64,000 nucleotides of DNA, taken from positions 643,501 to 707,500 of the forward strand of contig NZ_CP063398.1 in assembly GCF_021729845.1 (NCBI RefSeq), read 5' to 3'. The translations under genes were made by a program, and so were the position numbers. The first letter of the stretch is position 1, and each line of letters opens with the position of its first letter. Of the stretch, positions 54,598-64,000 are shown one piece after another. Below the pieces are notes generated by a model. It saw only the letters and a program-made list of their open reading frames with translations, made no database searches and had not been told where the DNA came from. Source of the DNA: Rhizobium sp. SL42. GTDB lineage: Bacteria; Pseudomonadota; Alphaproteobacteria; Rhizobiales; Rhizobiaceae.

Positions 54598-54734
54598 GGA
54601 CGAAAATCGGTGAGAATTCGGACGCATCAGCGATGCTCGCGGGTTCGCCTTGTGGGCTTCACCGCATTTCCCAACACTTCACGCGCGCAGCCAGTCTGAT
54701 GTGCCTAGCCTTGGGTGAGATCAATCAACCGCGA

Positions 54735-54741
54735 TTAACTC
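54735..54741 (+). promoter_or_regulatory. TTAACTC element upstream of the XapX gene
   Basis: GATTAACTCCCC occurs 37 bases before the XapX start. It shares the TTAACTC core with the other hydrolase promoters of the island. Confidence 0.35.
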
Positions 54742-54777
54742 CCCCTGCCCTCGGTTCGGTTCAAAGGACAAGAAACG

Positions 54778-55053
54778 ATGAAGATCTATATGTTCTCGCT
54801 GGCAGCCGGCCTGTTGGTCGGTGTGGTCTACAGCCTGCTTAATGTCCGCTCACCGGCACCGCCCGTCATCGCGCTCATTGGCCTGTTCGGCATCCTCGCT
54901 GGCGAGCAGGTGGTGCCTGTAGCCAGGCGAATCCTCTCGCGCGAGCCCATGAACATCTCATGGTTCCGCACACATTGTGCCCCGCACATTCTCGGTGAAC
55001 TCCCGACGGCAAGACCGCGCGGCGCGGAGGCAAACGATGCGAGGAATGGCTGA
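54778..55053 (+). CDS. XapX-domain (DUF1427) small membrane protein
   Basis: A 91-residue protein. The first ~45 residues are the XapX domain: MKIYMFSLAAGLLVGVVYSLLNVRSPAPPVIALIGLFGILAGEQ, two short hydrophobic helices. The remainder is a basic tail (ARRILSREPMNISWFRTHCAPH). XapX proteins are often encoded just before amidohydrolases of the YtcJ group. Here the stop overlaps the start of one (TGATG). A role in anchoring or export of the partner is possible but not established. Confidence 0.85.
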   Translation: MKIYMFSLAAGLLVGVVYSLLNVRSPAPPVIALIGLFGILAGEQVVPVARRILSREPMNISWFRTHCAPHILGELPTARPRGAEANDARNG

Positions 55054-57035
55054 TGACCACGCGACGCGCCTTTCTCGGCGGTGCCTCCGGCCTTGCCATG
55101 GCCAATCTGTTCTCGCCTGCCAATGCCGCCTATCCCGGCAAGACAGGAGGCCAATCCATGCATCCTGACCTCATCCTTTATCGCGGCCTGATCACGACAC
55201 TTGACCGGACAAGACCCAACGCGACCGCAGTCGCCATCCAGGACGGCCTCTTTCAGGAGGTCGGCACGGATGCCGAGATCATGGCGCTGGCCGGGCCCGA
55301 CACGAAGATCATCGATCTCAAGGGCAAGCGTGTCCTGCCGGGTCTGATCGACAATCACACCCATGTCGTGCGCGGTGGTTTGAACTACAACATGGAACTC
55401 CGCTGGGACGGTATTCGTTCGCTGGCCGATGCGATGGACATGCTGAAACGGCAGGTCGCGATCACGCCGGCGCCGCAATGGGTGCGCGTCGTCGGTGGCT
55501 TTACCGAGCACCAGTTCGCCGAAAAGCGTTTACCGACGATCGAGGAGATCAACGCGATCGCCCCGGACACACCCGTGTTTCTCCTCCATCTCTATGATCG
55601 GGCGCTGCTGAACGGCGCAGCACTCCGTGCCGTCGGCTACACCCGGGATACGCCGAACCCGCCAGGTGGCGAGATCACCCGCGATGCCAACGGCAATCCC
55701 ACCGGCATGCTGCTCGCCAAGCCGAATGCCGGCATCCTCTATTCGACGCTTGCCAAGGGGCCGAAGCTGCCGCTCGACTATCAGGTCAACTCGACCCGTC
55801 ACTTCATGCGCGAGCTCAATCGCCTGGGGGTCACCGGCGTGATCGACGCGGGCGGCGGCTTCCAGAATTATCCGGACGACTACGAAGTGATCCAGAAGCT
55901 CTCCGACGAAAACCAGATGACGGTCCGGCTTGCCTACAACCTCTTCACGCAAAAGCCCAAGGAAGAGAAGCAGGATTTCCTCAACTGGACGCAATCGGTC
56001 AAATACAAGCAGGGCAATGACTACTTCCGCCATAACGGCGCTGGCGAAATGCTCGTCTTCTCCGCCGCCGACTTCGAGGATTTCCGTCAGCCGCGCCCGG
56101 AAATGGCGCCGGAGATGGAAGGCGAGCTGGAAGAAGTCGTGCGGGTTCTTGCCGAAAACCGCTGGCCCTGGCGCATGCACGCCACCTATGACGAGACGAT
56201 CTCCCGCGCGCTGGATGTGTTCGAGAAGGTCAACAAGGATGTTCCGCTCGAAGGCCTGAACTGGTTCTTCGACCACGCGGAAACGATCTCCGAGCGTTCG
56301 ATCGATCGCATTGCGGCACTCGGTGGTGGTATCGCCACCCAGCATCGCATGGCCTATCAGGGCGAGTACTTCGTCGAGCGTTACGGCCATGGTGTGGCGG
56401 AAGCCACCCCGCCGATCAAACGCATGCTGGACAAGGGCGTCAACGTCTCCGCCGGCACGGATGCCACCCGCGTCGCCTCCTACAATCCGTGGGTGTCGCT
56501 GTCGTGGATGGTGACCGGCAAGACGGTTGGCGGCATGCAGCTCTACCCGCGTGCCAATTGCCTCGACCGCGAGACGGCGCTTCGCATGTGGACCGAGAAA
56601 GTGACCTGGTTCTCCAACGAGGAGGGCAAGAAGGGCCGGATCGAAAAGGGCCAGTTCGCCGATCTGATCGTGCCGGACAAGGACTTCCTCTCCTGTGCCG
56701 AGGAGGAGATCTCCTTCCTCGTCTCGGAGCTGACCATGGTGGGCGGCAAGATCGTCTATGGCGCAGGTGACTTCAACGCGCTCGACGAAAACGACATTCC
56801 TCCCGCGATGCCGGACTGGTCGCCTGTCCGCAAGTTTGGCGGTTATGCCGCCTGGGGTGAGCCGGAAGGTGCCGGTGCCCGGTCATTGCGCCGTACGGCA
56901 ATCTCGACCTGCGGCTGCGCCAGCGACTGCGGCGTCCACGGCCACGACCATGCCGGAGCTTGGACATCCAAACTTCCGATTGCCGACCTCAAGGGCTTCT
57001 TCGGCGCGCTCGGCTGCTCCTGCTGGGCGGTGTGA
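55053..57035 (+). CDS. Exported YtcJ-like amidohydrolase with Cys/His-rich tail
   Basis: A 660-residue metal-dependent amidohydrolase with a Tat-type leader (TTRRAFLGGASGLAMANLFSPANA). It has the composite-domain opening DLILYRGLITTLDRTRP, metal motif GLIDNHTHV near residue 92, then VFLLHLYDRALLNGAALRAVGY, HATYDETISRALDVFE, FFDHAETIS, ATQHRMAYQGE and GTDATRVASYNPW. The family hydrolyses N-substituted formamides or other amides. The last ~45 residues are unusual: STCGCASDCGVHGHDHAGAW and a final GCSCWAV, a cluster of cysteines and histidines after the barrel that could bind metal. Translationally coupled to XapX. Confidence 0.87.
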   Translation: MTTRRAFLGGASGLAMANLFSPANAAYPGKTGGQSMHPDLILYRGLITTLDRTRPNATAVAIQDGLFQEVGTDAEIMALAGPDTKIIDLKGKRVLPGLIDNHTHVVRGGLNYNMELRWDGIRSLADAMDMLKRQVAITPAPQWVRVVGGFTEHQFAEKRLPTIEEINAIAPDTPVFLLHLYDRALLNGAALRAVGYTRDTPNPPGGEITRDANGNPTGMLLAKPNAGILYSTLAKGPKLPLDYQVNSTRHFMRELNRLGVTGVIDAGGGFQNYPDDYEVIQKLSDENQMTVRLAYNLFTQKPKEEKQDFLNWTQSVKYKQGNDYFRHNGAGEMLVFSAADFEDFRQPRPEMAPEMEGELEEVVRVLAENRWPWRMHATYDETISRALDVFEKVNKDVPLEGLNWFFDHAETISERSIDRIAALGGGIATQHRMAYQGEYFVERYGHGVAEATPPIKRMLDKGVNVSAGTDATRVASYNPWVSLSWMVTGKTVGGMQLYPRANCLDRETALRMWTEKVTWFSNEEGKKGRIEKGQFADLIVPDKDFLSCAEEEISFLVSELTMVGGKIVYGAGDFNALDENDIPPAMPDWSPVRKFGGYAAWGEPEGAGARSLRRTAISTCGCASDCGVHGHDHAGAWTSKLPIADLKGFFGALGCSCWAV

Positions 57036-57191
57036 CGGAGATATGACGAACCAGGATCCCATGCCCACTCACACGCCTGTCGCGTCAACCGAGCTACGAA
57101 CTGCCGAACTCAGCCATCCTGACTGACAACCGGGCCGAACACACGCGGGTTGCTGTTGGAAATGTACCCATCAATCGAAAAGGAACCATCA

Positions 57192-57803
57192 ATGAAACTC
57201 TATCATCACCCGCTTTCAGGTCACTCGCATCGAGCATGCCTGATGGCATCGCTGCTTGGCTTGCCGCATGAACTGGTTGAGGTCGATCTCAAATCCGGCG
57301 CGCACAAACAGCCGAACTTCCTGAAATTGAACCCGTTCGGTCAGGTGCCGGTTCTGGAAGACGACGGCGTCGTTGTCGCCGACAGCAACGCCATTCTCGT
57401 CTACCTTGCGAAGAAGGCGGCCCGCCCCGATTGGCTTCCTGAAGACGCCGCAGGCGCTGCCGCCATCCAGCGCTGGCTTTCGGTGGCCGCCGGCGAAGTT
57501 GCCTATGGTCCGGCCGCCGCTCGTCTGATCACTGTGTTCGGCGCAAAGTTCAATCCTGAAGAAGTCATCGGCCGTGCCCACACATTGCTGGGACGTCTGG
57601 AAAGCCACCTTGCCAATCGCAATTGGCTTGTCGGCAACGGGCCAACCATCGCCGACGTGGCCATCTACAGCTATGTCGCCCGGGCACCGGAGGGCAATGT
57701 CGATCTGTCCACCTATCCTTCGATCGACACATATCTCCGTCGCATTGAAGCTCTGCCAGGCTTCGTGCCCTTCGTTCAAACATCGGTCGGCCTTGCCGCC
57801 TGA
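57192..57803 (+). CDS. Glutathione S-transferase
   Basis: A 203-residue GST. The start [17 protein letters not shown] at 57192 has AAGGAAC upstream. The thioredoxin-like half has the cis-Pro loop [29 protein letters not shown] (glutathione site E/D-SNAI). The helical half contains the N-capping box [11 protein letters not shown]. It conjugates or reduces electrophiles in the cytoplasm. It follows the amidohydrolase and precedes the reductase fusion in the same orientation, so it is probably one detoxification-type unit. Confidence 0.9.
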   Translation: MKLYHHPLSGHSHRACLMASLLGLPHELVEVDLKSGAHKQPNFLKLNPFGQVPVLEDDGVVVADSNAILVYLAKKAARPDWLPEDAAGAAAIQRWLSVAAGEVAYGPAAARLITVFGAKFNPEEVIGRAHTLLGRLESHLANRNWLVGNGPTIADVAIYSYVARAPEGNVDLSTYPSIDTYLRRIEALPGFVPFVQTSVGLAA

Positions 57804-57859
57804 GGCCCTGATGCGGGCGTACAGCTTCGTGCGCCCGGTCTACTTGCGGGAGATCAGAC

Positions 57860-59926
57860 ATGAATGAGACGCCAAATGGCCTGCCGGCTTGGCACGAAGG
57901 GGAAATCTACCTTCAAGAGAAGGTTGGCGCTGTTGAACGTATGGCATTTGTCGGCCAGCGCTTCATTCGTGACTTCATGCCCGACCAACACCGCGATTTC
58001 TATGCTCAATTGCCCTGCATCGTCGTTGGCGGTGTAGACAACCAAGGTGACGCCTGGGCGACCCTTCTCGAAGGGCGCTCCGGTTTCATGTTTTCTCCAT
58101 TGCCCACAGTCCTCGAAATCAAGGCAAAAGCGGATGTGAGCGATCCCGCAGGAGAGGGGTTGACCGATGGTCAGCCCATCGGACTTCTCGGAATCGAGAT
58201 GCACACGCGGCGCCGCAATCGCATGAACGGGTTCGTCTCCTACACTCCGGAAGGTCTACGCGTCGATGTCGACCAGAGTTTCGGAAATTGCCCACGTTAC
58301 ATCCAATTGCGCGATTTCGAGTTCGTTCGCGAACCTCGCCAGCCCCATTCAGGCACCGTCGAAAACCTCTCTACGCTCGACGAGGCTGCACGATCGATGA
58401 TCGCCACAGCCGATGCCTTCTTCGTTGCATCCTATGCCGACCGAAAGGACCGACGCCAAGTCGATGTATCGCATCGTGGTGGCAAAGCGGGGTTTGTCCG
58501 CATCGGCGAAGACGACACGTTGACCATACCGGACTTCGATGGAAATCTCTTTTTCAACACGCTCGGGAATATCGTCCTAAACGGCAAGGCCGGGCTTCTG
58601 TTTATCGACTATACCAATGGTGACATGCTGCAGATGACCGGCGATGCGCAAGTCATTCTCGATTCCGCCGAGATCGCCGCTTTCCAGGGAGCAGAGCGGC
58701 TCTGGACATTCAAGCCCCGCCGGATCGTCCGCAGGCGCAATGCCCTGGCGCTGCGCTGGGTCTTTCGGGAAGGCGGTTGGTCGGAGAGCTCCTTGATGAC
58801 CGGCGATTGGGCGCAGGCAGCCGACCGGCTGCATGCAGCATCATTGGCCACCCGATGGCGCGCGCTTTCTGTGACAAAGATCGTCGAGGAGAGTGCCTCC
58901 ATCCGTTCGATATATCTGGAGCCGGTCGATGGCGCAGGCTTGCTGCCTCATCGTGCCGGCCAGCATCTGCCGATCCGGGTGACGATACCAAGTACAGACA
59001 GGCCGTTGATCCGGACCTACACGCTGTCGACAGCTCCCTCCGACGGGGTATACCGCATCAGCGTCAAGCGCGACGGCGCCGTGTCGCAATATCTACACGA
59101 TCATATCCGTGTCGGCGACACGATCGAGGCGCGCGCGCCAGCCGGCGACTTCACCATCGATGCACGCGCCACCCGCCCGGCGGTATTGCTTGCCGGGGGC
59201 GTAGGGATCACGCCGCTACTCGCCATGCTGCGCCATGTCATCTACGAAGGCCGCCGGAGGCAACAGATCCGCCCAATCATCCTCTTATATGCAGCCCGAT
59301 CGAGAAAAGAGCGGCCGTTTGATCGGGAAATCGCCGAATTGGTCAATTCAGGCAAGGGTGCCATCAGGCTGATTAGGGTCCTCAGCGATACTGACGCGGC
59401 CAGGGAAGGCATTGACTATGATGCGATAGGCCGGATCGACATGGGGCTACTCTCCCGTCACCTGCCGTTCGGCGATTATGATTTCTACCTCTGCGGGCCG
59501 CCACAGTTCACCCAGGCCCTGTATGATGGCTTGCGGGGTTCTGGGATCGCGGACGACCGCATCCACGCCGAGGCCTTCGGTCCGTCGTCCCTGACGCGAA
59601 CACTTGACGCCGGCAGGACCGAACCAGTGCGCCCACCCGCATCGACAAAGCCCGTGCCGGTTGCCTTTCTGATGTCTCTGAAGGAGGCGCGATGGACGCC
59701 TGGAGCTGGCACACTGCTGGATTTGGCGGAAGCCCGCGGCCTGCAACCGGAGTTCAGCTGCCGAGAGGGCACCTGCGGCACTTGCCGCACCAAGCTCACC
59801 GAGGGTGCCGTGACCTACATGAAGGAACCAACGGCCGCGATCGCTGAAGGCGAAGTCCTGTTGTGCTGCGCGGTTCCGGCCGAACAGGACAACAGTCAAG
59901 AAAACCGGCTTCAGCTTGAACTCTGA
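57860..59926 (+). CDS. PNPOx-like / ferredoxin reductase / 2Fe-2S ferredoxin fusion protein
   Basis: A 688-residue three-part protein. Residues ~40-300 form a pyridoxamine-5'-phosphate-oxidase-like FMN split barrel (ATLLEGRSGFMFSPLP, GLLGIEMHTRRRNRMNG, GNIVLNGKAGLLFIDYTNGD). Residues ~330-570 form an FAD/NAD reductase (RTYTLSTAPSDGVYRISVKR, LAGGVGITPLLAMLR, DFYLCGPPQFTQALYDGL). The C-terminus is a plant-type 2Fe-2S domain with CREGTCGTC and a late LLCC. Electrons would run NAD(P)H-FAD-2Fe2S, with the split barrel as possible acceptor or flavin reductase. Such fusions occur in proteobacteria beside GSTs; the physiological substrate is unknown. Confidence 0.88.
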   Translation: MNETPNGLPAWHEGEIYLQEKVGAVERMAFVGQRFIRDFMPDQHRDFYAQLPCIVVGGVDNQGDAWATLLEGRSGFMFSPLPTVLEIKAKADVSDPAGEGLTDGQPIGLLGIEMHTRRRNRMNGFVSYTPEGLRVDVDQSFGNCPRYIQLRDFEFVREPRQPHSGTVENLSTLDEAARSMIATADAFFVASYADRKDRRQVDVSHRGGKAGFVRIGEDDTLTIPDFDGNLFFNTLGNIVLNGKAGLLFIDYTNGDMLQMTGDAQVILDSAEIAAFQGAERLWTFKPRRIVRRRNALALRWVFREGGWSESSLMTGDWAQAADRLHAASLATRWRALSVTKIVEESASIRSIYLEPVDGAGLLPHRAGQHLPIRVTIPSTDRPLIRTYTLSTAPSDGVYRISVKRDGAVSQYLHDHIRVGDTIEARAPAGDFTIDARATRPAVLLAGGVGITPLLAMLRHVIYEGRRRQQIRPIILLYAARSRKERPFDREIAELVNSGKGAIRLIRVLSDTDAAREGIDYDAIGRIDMGLLSRHLPFGDYDFYLCGPPQFTQALYDGLRGSGIADDRIHAEAFGPSSLTRTLDAGRTEPVRPPASTKPVPVAFLMSLKEARWTPGAGTLLDLAEARGLQPEFSCREGTCGTCRTKLTEGAVTYMKEPTAAIAEGEVLLCCAVPAEQDNSQENRLQLEL

Positions 59927-60197
59927 TGCACACGGATTGATGCGCCGGACCCACTGTTCGACCAAGCCCAACGAAAAAAGCTGACGCTGCGACACAGATG
60001 CTTGCGTGGCCTTGACCAGCACGCCGTCTGCTTACACTACACAGCACCGGCATTCTTCAACAGCACGCAAACGAGTTCGCCCGCCGGGTTATAGCGGGTG
60101 AGTTTAGGGATAGAGCTGAGCAGCTGGCGTATGTTGACCGGTTTCGTGCTTTCCTCGCTGAGGAGGAAGCTTCATGGCGCTGGTTACACGTTTCGTT
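59927..60197. other. Intergenic region before the rRNA operon end
   Basis: No gene and no clear terminator recognised between the convergent reductase gene and tRNA-fMet. Confidence 0.55.
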
Positions 60198-60274
<77 letters not shown>

Positions 60275-60281
60275 CCAAGCG

Positions 60282-60360
60282 CATTCGGCTTTGCCGAATG
60301 TCGCGATTACGTCATCGCTATGCGATGACGGACTGTGCCGGAGCAAAACCGAAGGTTTTG
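60282..60360. repeat. Three consecutive perfect hairpins between tRNA-fMet and 5S
   Basis: CATTCGGC/GCCGAATG with a TTT loop (60282-60300), CGTCATCGC/GCGATGACG with a TAT loop (60310-60330), and CAAAACC/GGTTTTG with a GAA loop (60344-60360). They lie in the 5S-tRNA spacer transcript and may direct processing. Confidence 0.7.
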
Positions 60361-60433
60361 TCTCCTGTAAGGTTGGCACGAAGCCGAAGCCTCTGATCCA
60401 ACCCTGTGTTTTGCGTATTCTACAAACGAATAA

Positions 60434-60452
60434 GGGTCGCTTTTGGCGACCC
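60434..60452 (-). terminator. Hairpin downstream of 5S rRNA
   Basis: On the minus strand GGGTCGC, five-base loop, GCGACCC, then TTATTCGTTTG. It looks like an intrinsic terminator, though tRNA-fMet lies beyond it, so it could be a partial terminator or a processing signal. Confidence 0.55.
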
Positions 60453-60508
60453 CTGATCGGCTCAAGGGCCGTAGAATGTTTAGAGAAGATTTATGTTTGC
60501 CTTTAGCA

Positions 60509-60626
60509 GACCTGGCAGCGACCTACTCTCCCGCGTCTTGAGACGGAGTACCATTGGCGCAGGGGCGTTTCACGGCCGTGTTCGGAATGGGAACGGGTGC
60601 AGCCACCCCGCAATAACCACCAGGTC
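60509..60626 (-). rRNA. rrf: 5S ribosomal RNA
   Basis: About 118 bases. The minus strand begins GACCTGGTGGTTATTGCGGG and ends ...GTCGCTGCCAGGTC, giving the closing helix, with the conserved CCGAAC segment of loop B-C. The ends may be off by a few bases. Confidence 0.93.
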
Positions 60627-60723
60627 AGCTAAGGGCAATAAAAGAGAAGCTGGTAGAAGTCGTTTCGACTTCGTTTTGAGATATGAACACGTTTTTGGCT
60701 TCATCGCCGCCGCTGAGGCGGCC

Positions 60724-60742
60724 GATGAGCATGGTCAATGAG

Positions 60743-60752
<10 letters not shown>
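60724..60752. repeat. 3' half of the 23S processing stem
   Basis: These 29 bases are nearly the reverse complement of 63536-63564 (about four differences), forming the long stem that brings 23S ends together for RNase III cutting. Confidence 0.75.
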
Positions 60753-63535
<2,783 letters not shown>

Positions 63536-63545
<10 letters not shown>

Positions 63546-63564
63546 CTCATTGCCAATGCTCATC
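63536..63564. repeat. 5' half of the 23S processing stem
   Basis: Partner of 60724-60752; it overlaps the mature 5' end of 23S and extends into the spacer. Confidence 0.75.
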
Positions 63565-64000
63565 ATCTAGTCGTCGTTTCATCAGAAACGATCGACGGGC
63601 CGGGTTACCTTTTACAACCCAACCTACTCAACAATGCCATCAACGTGTTCGACAGATCTGCTTTACTGGAGCTACGCCGAGCAGCTCACTTGCAGTCTGT
63701 CTTAAGACCAGCTTCTCGAGATCAAATCCGGTACCGCGCGGTCAGGCAACGGTAATCCGATCGTTCATCAGAGATGACACGAAGTCACCAACAACAAACG
63801 ATCCAGAGTGACAAGCTTCCTTCCTACGTCCGGCTCCTCGTTCGTTTCCAGTCGGCTAGACCATCCACGACGTCATTGGAACCGGCTTCGGACGTCTTGA
63901 ACTTGCGCTCAAAACACCTGGAAGCCTCCAGATCAATCTTCTCTTCACAATTTTGCAGAACAGGCAGCACTTCATCGAAGTGATGCAAACTTTATTTTCT
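63565..64000 (-). other. 16S-23S internal transcribed spacer (partial)
   Basis: Spacer sequence upstream of 23S on the transcribed minus strand. No tRNA is visible in this part; the usual tRNA-Ile and tRNA-Ala would lie beyond the window edge. Short open frames here are not supported as genes. Confidence 0.75.

Overview
The window looks like a chromosome or large replicon of a Rhizobiaceae-type alphaproteobacterium (Rhizobium/Agrobacterium/Ensifer relatives). The evidence is a reverse-strand rRNA operon with the order 23S-5S-tRNA-fMet, a 23S gene carrying the helix-9 intervening hairpin usual in that group, high-GC coding sequence, many TRAP and peptide/oligosaccharide ABC transporters, and FCD-type GntR regulators. 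Species was not determined. All identifications come from reading motifs and protein families; no search was run.

Layout. (1) 0-3.6 kb, minus strand: an FCD-type GntR regulator, a KdgF-like cupin, and an ABC importer of the peptide/oligosaccharide class (permeases B and C plus a cut-off ATPase), together suggesting uptake and processing of unsaturated uronate oligomers. (2) 3.6-12.4 kb: a damaged accessory zone with an IS3 remnant, a resolvase tail, a large orphan hybrid histidine kinase with two receiver domains, a diguanylate cyclase cut by a complete IS21-type element, and a broken ABM monooxygenase. (3) 12.4-15.9 kb: an aldo/keto reductase, then a LysR regulator divergent from an MFS efflux protein. 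(4) 16.4-20.6 kb: GntR-dctPQM-rpiB, a TRAP uptake operon with a clear FadR-like operator. (5) 21.2-29.8 kb: an aromatic catabolic locus. galB, a VOC-fold extradiol dioxygenase, galC and galD lie on the minus strand. Divergent from them are a 6PGDH-like oxidoreductase, a LysR protein with two HTH domains, and a second TRAP transporter. (6) 30.2-32.5 kb: decayed genes (frameshifted iolE, broken tautomerase, IS630 remnant).

(7) 32.6-59.9 kb is the most unusual part. Five related STAND (NB-ARC-type) ATPases are interleaved with hydrolases and detoxification-type enzymes. Two STAND proteins carry an OmpR-type winged helix, NB-ARC and TPRs (951 and 940 aa). Two lack the winged helix and are both exactly 825 aa. 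One has the winged helix and NB-ARC but no TPRs (566 aa). Five neighbouring hydrolases carry Tat-like or Sec signal peptides: two chloroperoxidase-like alpha/beta hydrolases, an MBL-fold lactonase/phosphotriesterase-like enzyme, an epoxide-hydrolase-like enzyme, and a YtcJ-like amidohydrolase. Cytoplasmic partners are a YcaC-like hydrolase, an NTF2-like protein, a GNAT, a GST and a PNPOx-reductase-ferredoxin fusion. Two STAND genes share a spaced upstream motif, and several enzyme genes share a TTAACT-type motif. My inference is a repeatedly duplicated sensor/regulator plus exported-hydrolase module.

(8) 60.2-64.0 kb: tRNA-fMet, 5S and 23S rRNA, all on the minus strand, and part of the 16S-23S spacer.
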